DNA of 64,000 nucleotides from Clostridium sp. DL-VIII (GCF_000230835.1 NZ_CM001240.1:4862779-4926778); one strand, 5' to 3'. Numbered from the stretch's first letter, positions 7,573 to 16,261 are shown. The notes: generated by a model not told the origin, from the sequence alone. A program made the numbers and translations.

Positions 7573-7612
7573 GTCTATTTCAAAAGCATTATATTATCAT
7601 TTTGAAATAGAC
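7573..7612. repeat. 13-bp inverted repeat between tetR and the MFS gene
   Basis: GTCTATTTCAAAA (7573-7585) and TTTTGAAATAGAC (7600-7612) are perfect inverted copies around a 14-base loop. There is no T tract on either strand, so a simple terminator is doubtful. The GGTCTAT at the outer edge (7572-7578) repeats the operator half-site, so it may be part of the regulator's binding region or an mRNA hairpin. Confidence 0.5.
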
Positions 7613-7647
7613 TATTAATGACATAAATTATTTTAGCTTAATATCAT

Positions 7648-8223
7648 TTACTCACTATAATTTATTATTTTAGGAATTTGTTTAGCTATTAATCTAAGCG
7701 GATTACCATTTTTTCTAGTTAAAGCCAATGTGATTCCACCTTCTGTCATGGCTCCGATTACAGCACTTAGCTCATAAGCTTTTTCTTTATCAATCCCAAT
7801 TTCAATTAATTTTTCAGCATAAGTTCTCTCTAAAACATCAAAAATTTCTTCACATGCCTTCCTTAAATTTTCACTGGTTAAATAAGTTTCCAAAGCAATT
7901 AAACTAATAGACATATCTCTAGTTTTTTGTTCATTATCAATTACTTTTGCTAAATGTTCTAAATTATTCATAACTCCTTGAATAGGATCTTCAGCATTTT
8001 TTAGATTTTCTTTTAAATTAAGTGTTATCTTTTTTCCAGCTGAAATTATTGCTTCTAGTGCAAGCTGTTCTTTACCTTTAGGAAAATGGTAATATAATGA
8101 TCCCTTTGGTGCTCCACTCTCTGCTAGGATTTCATTCAAACCTGTCGCATTATAGCCTTTCACTTCAAAAAGCTTTGAAGCAGTTTCTATAAATTTTTCC
8201 TTTGTATTTTTTTTATCGTTCAT
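7648..8223 (-). CDS. TetR-family regulator of the LmrA/YxaF type
   Basis: This 191-residue repressor has an N-terminal TetR helix-turn-helix: KFIETASKLFEVKGYNATGL, then LAESGAPKGSLYYHFPKGKE (about 10-50). The SLYYHFPKGKEQLA ending is typical of LmrA/QdoR/AcrR-like proteins. The C-terminal ligand domain contains GAMTEGGITLALTRKNGNPL, the TetR_C LmrA-like signature. It lies upstream of and in the same orientation as the DHA2 pump. TGACTGGTCTAT boxes upstream of both genes indicate autorepression plus pump control, released by the pump's substrates. The ligand is unknown. Confidence 0.92.
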   Translation of the reverse strand: MNDKKNTKEKFIETASKLFEVKGYNATGLNEILAESGAPKGSLYYHFPKGKEQLALEAIISAGKKITLNLKENLKNAEDPIQGVMNNLEHLAKVIDNEQKTRDMSISLIALETYLTSENLRKACEEIFDVLERTYAEKLIEIGIDKEKAYELSAVIGAMTEGGITLALTRKNGNPLRLIAKQIPKIINYSE

Positions 8224-8245
8224 ATCAATACCTTCTTAATAAAAT

Positions 8246-8263
8246 TATAGTGACTGGTCTATA
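8246..8263 (-). promoter_or_regulatory. TetR operator in front of the tetR gene
   Basis: TATAGTGACTGGTCTATA has the half-sites TATAG...CTATA around GACTGGTC and matches the box in front of the MFS gene (CCAGTCTA). It lies 23-40 bases upstream of the regulator's start codon. Confidence 0.7.
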
Positions 8264-8332
8264 TCTTAATACTATATCTGATTCTTTTGATTCTGTCAAT
8301 AATTTCTCTTTTGTGCTTTACAATGCGTTTTT

Positions 8333-8377
8333 AAATATAAAAAGCAATAAACCTTTTGTTTATCGCTTTTTATATTT
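8333..8377 (-). terminator. Strong hairpin, terminator of the glutathione peroxidase genes
   Basis: The arms AAATATAAAAAGC.ATAAAC (8333-8352) and GTTTAT.GCTTTTTATATTT (8358-8377) pair over 19 bp with one mismatch and a 5-base loop. On the minus strand the 3' arm is T-rich. It follows the stop of the peroxidase gene at 8405. Confidence 0.7.
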
Positions 8378-8404
8378 GTTATTAATTTGTTGCTTTATTT
8401 AAGC

Positions 8405-8935
8405 TTAAAGTAATTTTTCGATTGCTTCTTCTAACTTTTCTGGCTCAAATGTTGGGGCATATCTTGCAACTACATTTCCAGCTTTATCTACTAAGAATTT
8501 TGTAAAATTCCATTTTATATCGTCTCCAGTTGTATTAAAGCCTTTTTCTGATAAAAATTTATATAAGCCTTCTGATGCTTCATCTTCAGCCGCTTTTGGT
8601 GCTTCCTTCTTTAAAAACTTATATAGGTCAGCTGCATTTTCACCATTTACATCTATTTTAGCAAAAGTTTCAAATGTAGTATTATATTTAAGCTGACAGA
8701 AGCTTGCAATTTCTTCATTACTTCCTGGTGCCTGCTCAAAGAATTGATTACATGGGAGATCTAAGATTTCTAATCCTTTGTCTTTATATTTATCATATAT
8801 CTTTTGAAGACCTTCATATTGAGGGGTAAATCCACAGCCTGTAGCTGTATTAACTATTAATAATACTTTTCCCTTATAATTATTTAATGAGACCTCGTCA
8901 CCTTTTATATTTTTTACCTTATAATCATATATCAT
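8405..8935 (-). CDS. gpx: Glutathione peroxidase-family (thioredoxin-type) peroxidase, copy 1
   Basis: This 176-residue thioredoxin-fold peroxidase has the peroxidatic Cys in VNTATGCGFTPQYEGLQ, the LDLPCNQFFEQAPG motif carrying the second Cys and Gln, and the WNFTKFLVD motif with catalytic Trp/Asn. It uses Cys rather than selenocysteine. Bacterial members reduce H2O2 and organic peroxides with thioredoxin. Compared with copy 2 it carries an insertion of roughly 18-20 residues (about 123-142, PKAAEDEASEGLYKFLSEKG). It follows copy 2 by 75 bases on the same strand, and the pair probably forms an oxidative-stress operon ending at the 8333-8377 hairpin. Confidence 0.93.
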   Translation of the reverse strand: MIYDYKVKNIKGDEVSLNNYKGKVLLIVNTATGCGFTPQYEGLQKIYDKYKDKGLEILDLPCNQFFEQAPGSNEEIASFCQLKYNTTFETFAKIDVNGENAADLYKFLKKEAPKAAEDEASEGLYKFLSEKGFNTTGDDIKWNFTKFLVDKAGNVVARYAPTFEPEKLEEAIEKLL

Positions 8936-9010
8936 AATATATCTCTCCTTTATAAATATTATTATCTGACAATTTATTTAAGTGAAAATTTCACCATATA
9001 ACAAATTTAT

Positions 9011-9499
9011 TTATTGTTGCAGCAACTTTTCTATATCACCTTTTAACTTTAATGGAGTTGTTATTGGTGCATATCTTTTTACTACATTACCTTCTGAATC
9101 TATTAAAAACTTAGCAAAGTTCCATTTAATTTCTTTATTTAAAATGCCTTTAGCCTCATTTTTTAAATATTTATATAGTGGATGTGCATTATCTCCATTT
9201 ACATCGATTTTTTCAAACATTGTAAAACTAACTCCATAATTGATTAAACAAAATTCACTAATTTCCTTATTAGTTCCTGGGTCCTGCTTAGCAAATTGAT
9301 TACATGGAAATCCCAAGATTTCAAAGCCTCTATCTTTATATTCTTTATAAAGTTCTTCTAATTCTTTAAACTGAGGTGTTAAACCACATTTACTGGCTGT
9401 ATTCACTACTAAAACTACCTTGCCTTTATACTCTTCCATCTTTATTTCTTGACCATTCATCTTATTTGCTGAAAAATCGTAAAACCTCATGTTGATCAT
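9011..9499 (-). CDS. gpx: Glutathione peroxidase-family (thioredoxin-type) peroxidase, copy 2
   Basis: This 162-residue paralogue of the downstream gene has the active-site motifs [33 protein letters not shown] and [15 protein letters not shown]. Its length is standard for the family. Two ATGs are possible: 9499 (MINMRF, 4 bases after AAGGAG) and 9490 (MRFYDF, 13 bases after). Homologues usually begin at the equivalent of the second, so the start is uncertain by three codons. It is the first gene of the presumed gpx pair. Confidence 0.92.
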   Translation of the reverse strand: MINMRFYDFSANKMNGQEIKMEEYKGKVVLVVNTASKCGLTPQFKELEELYKEYKDRGFEILGFPCNQFAKQDPGTNKEISEFCLINYGVSFTMFEKIDVNGDNAHPLYKYLKNEAKGILNKEIKWNFAKFLIDSEGNVVKRYAPITTPLKLKGDIEKLLQQ

Positions 9500-9847
9500 T
9501 TCACTCCTTATTCATACTTTGAATTGATGTAAATTTAATTTTATTCAACATAATTATTTAAAAATAATGAAATTCTTCACAGGAATTTCAAATGAGTGTT
9601 TTATATAAAGAACATTCTATTTTTATAAATTAAATTGCTCTCAATTAATTTATAAACTAAGTATATACTCTATAATTTTAAATGTCAACCTTAATCTCAT
9701 TAACTTCTTAAAATATATTCTCCATAAAATCAATAATTATTCATAGTTATAATCCTAGTTCATCTAGGTGACTCTATTATTCATTCCATTAATAAAGAGT
9801 CACCTGCTTAAAGATTTTATTATTAAAAGTATCATTTAACTCTAGAC
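9500..9847. other. Intergenic stretch with one hairpin
   Basis: AT-rich with no coding potential. It contains the perfect 10-bp inverted repeat AGGTGACTCT (9766-9775) / AGAGTCACCT (9796-9805), 43 bases beyond the stop of the acetyltransferase gene. It could be that gene's transcript end, although no T tract follows on the minus strand. The rest should hold the gpx promoter. Confidence 0.5.
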
Positions 9848-10396
9848 TTAAATTTCCCTGCAGTAATAATCATCATATCCCATCACTTTTTTGTAAACAG
9901 GCTTAAATCCTGCTTTCTTTAAAGCACAAATACGTTCTTCAGCCTTTTGAATTGCTTTAGTAAGTATCCCCTTAACCTCAAATGCTTCGAAAAAATACTC
10001 ATTTGATATAGCTAATATATCTTCAATTATAGATTGAATCTCATACTTACTTTGAAGATCAATCCTTAAAATACCATAATGATTAAACTCATCATCTGCA
10101 TTCCTATGAAACATTTCTATAGTTCCAATCTTTTTATTCATACCCTTTAAAATTATCGTCCATCTTACGAATTCCTCATTCTTATAGGAAACTTCCCAAA
10201 ACTCAATAGCCTGTCTCATTCGTTCTATTGTTGTGTAATTAAAATTATCTCCATTGCAGTTATCTGAATTAAATAATGGAACAGCCTTTTCATCACTATA
10301 ACATTCAAGTAATTCTTCTAAATCCTCATTGTTTGTCTTTCTTAATGTAATTAATCCTTTTCCATATACTGGACATTCTTCATAAACACTTTTCAT
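9848..10396 (-). CDS. GNAT-family acetyltransferase-like protein
   Basis: This 182-residue protein is similar to RimJ/RimL-type N-acetyltransferases: an N-terminal ITLRKTNNEDLEELLECYSD, central KKIGTIEMFHRNADDEFNHY and C-terminal ILTKAIQKAEERICALKKAG with FKPV. The classical Q/RxxGxG/A acetyl-CoA loop is poorly preserved (QSKYEIQSIIEDI), so activity is uncertain. The substrate is unknown. The gene is monocistronic, with a ribosome binding site GAGGGGAG before the ATG. Confidence 0.7.
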   Translation of the reverse strand: MKSVYEECPVYGKGLITLRKTNNEDLEELLECYSDEKAVPLFNSDNCNGDNFNYTTIERMRQAIEFWEVSYKNEEFVRWTIILKGMNKKIGTIEMFHRNADDEFNHYGILRIDLQSKYEIQSIIEDILAISNEYFFEAFEVKGILTKAIQKAEERICALKKAGFKPVYKKVMGYDDYYCREI

Positions 10397-10519
10397 GATA
10401 CTAACTCCCCTCTGTTTTTTCTATAGATAAACACACTACTTGTTTAAGCTAAATTTTACTTTACAGAAAGTATAACAAGACAATAACGACAACAGTCTGT
10501 CATAAATTAAAATGAAATA

Positions 10520-11440
10520 TCATTTATATAAATTTAAAATTTCATCACATCTAGCACAAAGCTTACGCTTTAGTTGTTCTGGTTCAATTATTTTTGCAAG
10601 ATTTCCAAAAGAGAGAATAGTTCCAAGCCAAAATTGTTCATTTTCAGGTACATGTAAATTCATAATAAAATCACCATTCTTGTACTCTGCTTCAATGTGT
10701 CCATTTAAATATTCTATAGCTTTCATCTTTATTTCACATTTACCAAATAATTTTATATCTATATATTTTCTAATGTCTTTAGCTTCATTTTTTTCTAGGA
10801 GTATATGTGCTGACTCATGCTTCCTTAATATCCTACTATTTGTTTTCTTCAAATTCATCATGCGCAAAATTTTGTATAATCTATAATCTTCTTTCTTCAA
10901 TGAATATCCAAGTAAATACCAAGAATACCATCTATAAGTCAATGCAATTGGTTCAACTTCTTTAATAGTTGTTATATTATCTGCATTTGTATATTCAAAG
11001 GACACACTATATTTTTCTGCAATTATATTCTCTAATAACTTCAATTTCTCATTAATGTTTTTATTCTCACTTAAAGTATTAAAGTCTAAAATAATATTTA
11101 AATCTCTTTTATCTTTCCTCAATACTGCTTTTACCTTTTCAAGCGTTGCAGCTGTGCTTTGACTTTTATATGCAGAAGCCAAACCTTGTAAAGCTGAAAT
11201 TATGTAAGCATAATCATTTTCTCCTGCTATCTGTCTGTTCATTTTAAAGCTATCCAAAATTTCATATCCTCCATCCACGCCAACAGATGAAGCTACTGGA
11301 ATTCCTGCTTGACATAAGGTTTCTATATCTCTTTGAATCGTCCTAATTGAAACTTCAAATTTATCAGACAGAATTTTTGCACTTGTCTTTTTGTTATTCA
11401 ATAAATAAATTGTGATTCCAAGCAATCTATCAATCTTCAT
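10520..11440 (-). CDS. HTH-11/WYL-domain transcriptional regulator (YafY type)
   Basis: This 306-residue regulator has an N-terminal helix-turn-helix, KILSDKFEVSIRTIQRDIET (about 20-39), followed by the wing GIPVASSVGVDGGYEI. The WYL domain contains YRWYSWYLLGYSLKKEDYRLYKI, with the W-Y-L core, and ends with the WCX-like segment LGTILSFGNLAKIIEPEQLK. WYL regulators sense small ligands or nucleic acids and often repress a neighbour. No target is obvious here: the adjacent acetyltransferase lies downstream on the same strand and the nitroreductase upstream. Confidence 0.9.
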   Translation of the reverse strand: MKIDRLLGITIYLLNNKKTSAKILSDKFEVSIRTIQRDIETLCQAGIPVASSVGVDGGYEILDSFKMNRQIAGENDYAYIISALQGLASAYKSQSTAATLEKVKAVLRKDKRDLNIILDFNTLSENKNINEKLKLLENIIAEKYSVSFEYTNADNITTIKEVEPIALTYRWYSWYLLGYSLKKEDYRLYKILRMMNLKKTNSRILRKHESAHILLEKNEAKDIRKYIDIKLFGKCEIKMKAIEYLNGHIEAEYKNGDFIMNLHVPENEQFWLGTILSFGNLAKIIEPEQLKRKLCARCDEILNLYK

Positions 11441-11552
11441 GTTTCATACCCATTACCCTTTTTTTATCTAATCTATCACTTGTATTTATTTTACCATGCA
11501 TCTACTAAACTTATCTATAACATCAAGAACAACTTCTTACACTTCAAACTAA

Positions 11553-11588
11553 AGAGGCAGCACTATTTATCAAAAAATAGTCTGCCTC
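11553..11588 (-). terminator. Terminator of the nitroreductase gene
   Basis: AGAGGCAG (11553-11560) pairs with CTGCCTCT (11581-11588), extended inside by ACTATTT/AAATAGT. On the minus strand it is followed by TTTAGTTTG. It lies 8 bases past the nitroreductase stop. Confidence 0.7.
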
Positions 11589-11595
11589 TCTATAA

Positions 11596-12216
11596 TTAAT
11601 AAAACTTTACAAATTCATCTACAGGCTTCCTATATCCTCTAATCTTATCACTGCTCTTATCGATTTTTCCCATAGTAATCATTAAAACAGGAGTTTCATT
11701 CTCAGGGATATTTAACAATTTGCTTATCTTATCCTTGTCAAAATATATCATTGGGCATGTATCCCATTCTTTATCTTTAGCGAGTAGCATAAAAAGCATT
11801 GCTGATAACGATGCATTTCTTATAGCTTCATCATGCTTAAAGCCTTCTCCCCATCCTTCATAAAGATTTCTAATGGTATTAATCATGATATCATATTCAG
11901 TTTTATCAATCATTCCAAGCATCATTGATCCTTCATAAATTTTATCTGCTGATAAATAGGCGTTCTTATCACCTGTAACTATTATTGTTGCTGAAGCAGT
12001 CTTTATTTTGTACTGATTAAATGAAGCTTCATAAATTTTGTCCATCAATGTTCTATCTTCTACAACATAATATTTTGCATGCTGTAAGTTAAAGGCTGAA
12101 GGTGCTAAGGAAAGTTCTTTAAATATGTCATAAAAATCTTCTTTAGGTATTTTAATATTTTCAATAAATTTATTTGCTGATCTTCTTTCTCTTACTATTT
12201 TCAAGAATTCATTCAT
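11596..12216 (-). CDS. Nitroreductase-family flavoprotein
   Basis: About 206 residues, FMN-dependent NAD(P)H oxidoreductase fold. Seen are the FMN phosphate-binding RERRSANKF near the N-terminus, LSLAPSAFNLQHAKYYVVED, and GWGEGFKHDEAIRNASLSAM with LAKDKEWDTCPMIYFD, which is the usual second FMN/dimer segment. Three clustered ATGs exist. The first two abut the ribosome binding site AGAGAGG, so the third (12216, MNEFLK) is chosen at 9-base spacing. Relatives reduce nitro compounds, quinones or dihydropteridine; the substrate is unknown. It has its own terminator. Confidence 0.88.
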   Translation of the reverse strand: MNEFLKIVRERRSANKFIENIKIPKEDFYDIFKELSLAPSAFNLQHAKYYVVEDRTLMDKIYEASFNQYKIKTASATIIVTGDKNAYLSADKIYEGSMMLGMIDKTEYDIMINTIRNLYEGWGEGFKHDEAIRNASLSAMLFMLLAKDKEWDTCPMIYFDKDKISKLLNIPENETPVLMITMGKIDKSSDKIRGYRKPVDEFVKFY

Positions 12217-12417
12217 TTTCATCATCCTCTCTTCTTACAATAATTATACTAGGTAGTCCTATTATTGTATAATATTTTTATAAGATGTACAATCTTTCCA
12301 TAAACCTGAATGACGAGATAAAAAATTCTTTCTAAACATCTGGATATATAGTGTTTTTATTAAAGTTTCTTCTAAACTCTTATCCTTTTTAAATTTATTA
12401 ATTTTTAACTTTTTACT

Positions 12418-13044
12418 TTAGCCTATTTTTTCTATTTTATCATCTAAAACCAATATTGCCTGATCATTATTTAATCGTGTTACTGTGCAATTGTGCTTTA
12501 ATTCAAAGTCCAAAATCTTTTCTTCTAAATTAGGATAAATTCCACAATGCTCCTTATAATGTGGATATATACGTATATCCACTGCATTTAATGCACTCAA
12601 ATCTGCAACTTTAAATGTATTATCTTCTGGATAAATATGATTACACATCTCGTTATCCGGACCTAATGCGATAGATCCTGCGCTTAAACCAATCATAATT
12701 TTGCCATCATTTATTAATTCTTTTAAAACTTTATCTGCTCCACTCTTTTTTAAATGATATATCAGATAAAAAGGATAACCTCCATTAAGAAATATTACAT
12801 CAAACTCTTTTAATTTTTGAACGTCCTCAAATTCAATATCAATAAATTCAACATCTTTAAAGCCCATTTCATGGAATGCATTCTTAACTGAAATCATTTG
12901 TGGATGTTTTTCCTTTAGTTTAGGCTGGGAGGTAGATATAATACAGATATTTAAATTCTTTGAATTTTTAGGAACTAATTTTAAAAACGCATTCCTTATT
13001 TCCATTGTAGAAAAGCCATATGCAGTCAATAATAATCTCTTCAT
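12418..13044 (-). CDS. Peptidase S51 (peptidase E-like) protein
   Basis: This 208-residue protein has the class I glutamine amidotransferase-like fold of dipeptidase E. The nucleophile elbow is IMIGLSAGSIALG, with Ser at about residue 121. IFLNGGYPFYLIYHLKK lies upstream, as in cyanophycinase/peptidase E relatives, and IYPHYKEHCGIYP holds the likely catalytic His. Family members cleave Asp-X dipeptides; whether this one does is unknown. It follows the HAD gene (13115-13744) by 70 bases on the same strand and may be co-transcribed. Ribosome binding site GAGGTGAT. Confidence 0.85.
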   Translation of the reverse strand: MKRLLLTAYGFSTMEIRNAFLKLVPKNSKNLNICIISTSQPKLKEKHPQMISVKNAFHEMGFKDVEFIDIEFEDVQKLKEFDVIFLNGGYPFYLIYHLKKSGADKVLKELINDGKIMIGLSAGSIALGPDNEMCNHIYPEDNTFKVADLSALNAVDIRIYPHYKEHCGIYPNLEEKILDFELKHNCTVTRLNNDQAILVLDDKIEKIG

Positions 13045-13114
13045 TAATAATCACCTCAATCTAATTTTTAATAATAATTTACTCAAAGGCATTAACAAGT
13101 TTAAATTATTTAAT

Positions 13115-13744
13115 TTAAAAAACACAATCAATTATATTAAATAAGTTTTCTAAAGAATCTATATAAAAATCAGGCTCCGTACTAACTAATATATTATTTG
13201 TATTATATAAACACGTCTTGATTCCTGCTGCTTTTCCTCCTAAAACTTCACATTCCCTATCTCCAACCACCAATGCTCTATTTTTATCAACTTGATACTT
13301 TTCAATTAGATATATGAATGCTTCCGGATCTGGCTTACGTTTAAAGCCATACTGCTTTGTAATTATTTCTGTAAAATGACATCTCATTCCGTAGTGTTCA
13401 AGAAATTTTACTGTTGAGTCACCTCTATGAGTAATAATATAATTTCTTCCACCTAAAGCAGCAAACTTCCTGCATACTTCTTCTGCAAATGGGAATGGTC
13501 TAATTGTTTCTAATTTCATATCATTTTTATAATCAGTATATTTATCAATGAAAGCATTATTTAAGCTGTATAACTGTTTAAAATGTGTGACCGCAGAACT
13601 ATCAGAAACCTTAAGGTAATTCAATACATTTTCCTTCGTTTCCTTTATTCCGCTATCATCAAGTGCTTTTAGAAAAGCATCAACTGTACCTGGATATGTA
13701 TCAAATAAGGTTCCATCAAAATCCCATATAATATCTTTAATCAA
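13115..13744 (-). CDS. HAD-superfamily hydrolase, phosphoglycolate phosphatase-like (non-ATG start)
   Basis: About 209 residues with the HAD motifs IIWDFDGTLFDTYPG (nucleophile Asp), YIITHRGDST (motif II Thr), GFKRKPDPEAF (motif III Lys) and RALVVGDRECEVLGGKAAG (motif IV). The cap is helical, as in subfamily IA. There is no ATG: GTG at 13750 lies only 3 bases from the GAGG ribosome binding site, while TTG at 13744 lies 9 bases from it, so TTG is preferred. The substrate is unknown. Probably in one transcript with the downstream peptidase S51 gene. Confidence 0.85.
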   Translation of the reverse strand: MIKDIIWDFDGTLFDTYPGTVDAFLKALDDSGIKETKENVLNYLKVSDSSAVTHFKQLYSLNNAFIDKYTDYKNDMKLETIRPFPFAEEVCRKFAALGGRNYIITHRGDSTVKFLEHYGMRCHFTEIITKQYGFKRKPDPEAFIYLIEKYQVDKNRALVVGDRECEVLGGKAAGIKTCLYNTNNILVSTEPDFYIDSLENLFNIIDCVF

Positions 13745-13852
13745 ACTCACTCACCTCGTCAACTTTAATTCTTTTGCTAATCTCTAACGTTTTGTTCTAT
13801 TAATATACTCTAAAATAAATTTTACCATAACTTTGCATTAACATACTATTAA

Positions 13853-13969
13853 TTAGTTGATTCGTGTTTCTGTATTCCCTTCATAATTTTTGCAAATAAA
13901 TATTATCTTTCTTCCATTTCCAATCTCTTCTGAGGCTTTAATTAATCTACGATCCTTCACATATTCCAT
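13853..13969 (-). pseudogene. AraC-family regulator remnant (second helix-turn-helix)
   Basis: A 38-residue minus-strand frame, MEYVKDRRLIKASEEIGNG then RKIIFICKNYEGNTETRIN and stop, matches the region of AraC/XylS DNA-binding domains between the two helix-turn-helix units (typical YI+.RRL..A...L). Everything before and after is missing, and the expected GY.s.s.F...FK is replaced by unrelated sequence. The remaining 13751-14060 bases hold no other gene. Confidence 0.6.
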
Positions 13970-14070
13970 AATTGATAATCAAACCTGTTTTCTAAACATT
14001 CTTGAAATGTAACTATCTAAAACAAATATCTTTAATTTTAATGAATAATAATATTTTATGCGTAGCAAAA

Positions 14071-14094
14071 AATCCAAGTAAAAAAACTTGGATT
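14071..14094 (-). terminator. Terminator of the truncated HicA-like gene
   Basis: AATCCAAG (14071-14078) pairs with CTTGGATT (14087-14094), followed on the minus strand by a T run (TTTTTTGC). A nearly identical hairpin follows the full-length copy at 19583-19606. Confidence 0.75.
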
Positions 14095-14097
14095 CAA

Positions 14098-14295
14098 CTA
14101 ACTCACTTTATTAATCTGAATTTGTTTTTGTATTTGAAGCATTAGTCCATATTTTAATTCATGAGCTGGAATTGGAACTATTTTATTAGTCTTTTTATGC
14201 TGCATAATAATATGATCTCCGCTTTGCCTAACCTGCTTATACTCATGTTTTTCTGCTAAATCAATCATATCTTTATAATCAAATATAAATAACAT
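14098..14295 (-). pseudogene. 5'-truncated duplicate of the HicA-like domain gene
   Basis: This open frame of 65 codons is nearly identical, at DNA and protein level, to the last 63 codons of the gene at 19610-20383 (FDYKDMIDLAEKHEY.QVRQ, SGDHIIMQHKKTNKIVPIPA). Identity continues through the stop into the terminator. The N-terminal helical part is missing. The frame starts with MLFI supplied by unrelated DNA, and no good ribosome binding site precedes it. It sits 13 bases downstream of an AAA-ATPase-like gene. It may still be translated as a bare HicA-like domain, but truncation is the simplest reading. Confidence 0.7.
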
Positions 14296-14308
14296 TAAAC
14301 TCTATATT

Positions 14309-16021
14309 TTAACCTTGTGTAACTTTAATTTCTTTTCCTTTAAATACAATCGCTAATTTTAGTATATTATTAATACCTTTTTGCAATAGCTCTGTTTCAT
14401 ACTTCTTTTCTTCAATTTGAGTTAAGGCTTCTTTTGTTGCCTTTTCTATAGTATCATCTAAGAAATAATCAATTTTCTTAAATTCAATAATAATTCCTGT
14501 TCTAGAAACATCACTCGGAATTATCATTAAGTTCCTAGTTGTGCTATCGCACCTTTTTATATGTGCATATCTTCCATAACCACTTTCTTTATTTGACTTT
14601 ACTTCATAATCATTTGAAAGTGATATCAGTATCCCAAGTACAAAAGCATGATACACTCTTTCTGGCTCTTTTCCTGATACATCAAAATAACTTAAATTAT
14701 TAATTACAAATTCTTTAAAAATCCCTTCAAATACTTTAATATTTCCACTTATTAAAGTCTCTAACATCAATTCATATTTTTGATTCGTTATAGTTTCCGA
14801 AAACCATTTTTTAATTAAATTATTATAGAAAATCAATACTTCTTGATTAGGAATTTTAAGTTCACAATTTAATAGTCCCTCTACATTTTCAGTTTTAATT
14901 GCCTTTAAATATCCACTCATAAGTAAAAAACTCCAAATATTTTCATTAGAATCTTCAACTTCTGACATTACTATGTTATCATCAATTACTTTGAATATGT
15001 ATTTTCCTTCTATAAGGTCTTCTAGTTCAAGCTTCATCTTATTGTCACCTTTAAGCAATAATTTTTTTATTAAATCATTACTACTGCTATTAATCCAGTA
15101 AGGTTTAAAGCCTTCTCTTTTCTTTTTCAAATAACTTAAAACAGACCAAGGATTATATATGACTTCTCCACCAAAAGTATATCCATTATACCATTTTTTT
15201 ATATTCTTTATTTCATCTATTGTGTCACAATATTTTAATAACTTTTCAATTTCTTCTTCTGTAAATCCAAATTTATCATTAAAATCATATCCTAGGATGG
15301 TATTTACTTCTAAATTATTAAGTCCTGAAAAAATACTTTCCTTTGCAACTCTAAGAATTCCTGTTATCATTGATTTTTCTAAATATATATTATCCTTTAA
15401 AGCATCACTTAACATATTTCTTATTAATAAAAGCATATCCTCATAATAACCACTAATGTAGCTTTCTTGAATTGGTACATCATATTCATCTATAAGCAAA
15501 ATGACCTTCTTATTGTAATATTTATATAAATAACTAGTAAGATTTTTTATAGAAGCTATTAATAGCACCAAATCAGCTTCCCTATTTATAATTTTATCAA
15601 AATCTCTTTTTTCATCTTCTTCGAAAACATTACTTTCCATTAAATATCTATACTCTTTGTAAACATCTGACATAAGCATTTCAATAGCAACTATTGCATG
15701 TTCAAAATTATTGAATTTTATCCCTTTAAAACTAATAAACACAACTGGATATTGCTGTTGTAACTTCATTATATCTTTTTCATTTTCTATTTTTAATCCC
15801 TTAAACAAATCCTTTGTTACTTCTTTGTTTCTTGTATCAAAGAAGTATTTTATCATACTCAAATTCAAAGTTTTACCAAATCTTCTTGGTCTAGGAGTAA
15901 GAATAATCTTGGCTCCATTCTCTAAAAATTCTTTTATTAGCAAACTTTTATCTACAAAATAATTATTTCCTTCTATCAATTCTTTAAAATCGGAGGTTCC
16001 TATTTGTATTATTTTTTTCAT
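14309..16021 (-). CDS. AAA-ATPase-like / PD-(D/E)XK nuclease-family protein, paralogue 1 (damaged nuclease motif)
   Basis: This 570-residue protein belongs to the AAA-ATPase_like plus PDDEXK_9 architecture. The N-terminal NNYFVDKSLLIKEFL leads to the Walker A-like PRPRRFGKTLNLSMIKYFF (about 43-61) and Walker B KKVILLIDEYDVPI. The middle has FGFTEEEIEKLL and WYNGYTFGGEVIYNPWSVL. The C-terminal nuclease should read GRYD-LM...IIEFK. Here 11 extra residues (AHIKRCDSTTR) follow GRY and the Asp reads Asn (NLMIIP), while IIIEFKK is intact, so cleavage activity is doubtful. Function of the family is not established; multi-copy presence near defence genes is common in clostridia. Confidence 0.85.
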   Translation of the reverse strand: MKKIIQIGTSDFKELIEGNNYFVDKSLLIKEFLENGAKIILTPRPRRFGKTLNLSMIKYFFDTRNKEVTKDLFKGLKIENEKDIMKLQQQYPVVFISFKGIKFNNFEHAIVAIEMLMSDVYKEYRYLMESNVFEEDEKRDFDKIINREADLVLLIASIKNLTSYLYKYYNKKVILLIDEYDVPIQESYISGYYEDMLLLIRNMLSDALKDNIYLEKSMITGILRVAKESIFSGLNNLEVNTILGYDFNDKFGFTEEEIEKLLKYCDTIDEIKNIKKWYNGYTFGGEVIYNPWSVLSYLKKKREGFKPYWINSSSNDLIKKLLLKGDNKMKLELEDLIEGKYIFKVIDDNIVMSEVEDSNENIWSFLLMSGYLKAIKTENVEGLLNCELKIPNQEVLIFYNNLIKKWFSETITNQKYELMLETLISGNIKVFEGIFKEFVINNLSYFDVSGKEPERVYHAFVLGILISLSNDYEVKSNKESGYGRYAHIKRCDSTTRNLMIIPSDVSRTGIIIEFKKIDYFLDDTIEKATKEALTQIEEKKYETELLQKGINNILKLAIVFKGKEIKVTQG

Positions 16022-16171
16022 TTACTTCACCTTCTTTCATTGTCATCTTATATTAATTCCTTCAAATTAAATATTGAAAAACAATATTATAAATATCTCT
16101 ATCTATATATCAAATATTTTTTGATAAGTTCCTACTTCTTGTATTTTGAGCCTATTAGATTCTCTTTAGTT

Positions 16172-16261
16172 AATTATATTTTATCTTTTTTCACTACTAT
16201 TCCCTATTTATAAGGTTTTAAGCCCTTAATTGTATTCCTACTACTATATTATAATTTATTT
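16172..16261 (-). repeat. Direct repeat copy 1, upstream of AAA-ATPase-like gene
   Basis: About 90 bases, with roughly ten differences from 16393-16483. It contains TAATATAGTAGTAGGAAT on the minus strand and the near-palindrome GGCTTAAAACC. It may be a duplicated promoter or operator region for the downstream gene (start 16021); no coding sequence. Confidence 0.65.

Noticed and set aside
12226..12417. Open minus-strand frame reading DKSLEETLIKTLYIQMFRKN
   Set aside because: Protein-like at first sight, but short, without start signal or recognisable family; chance frames of this length are common in such AT-rich DNA.
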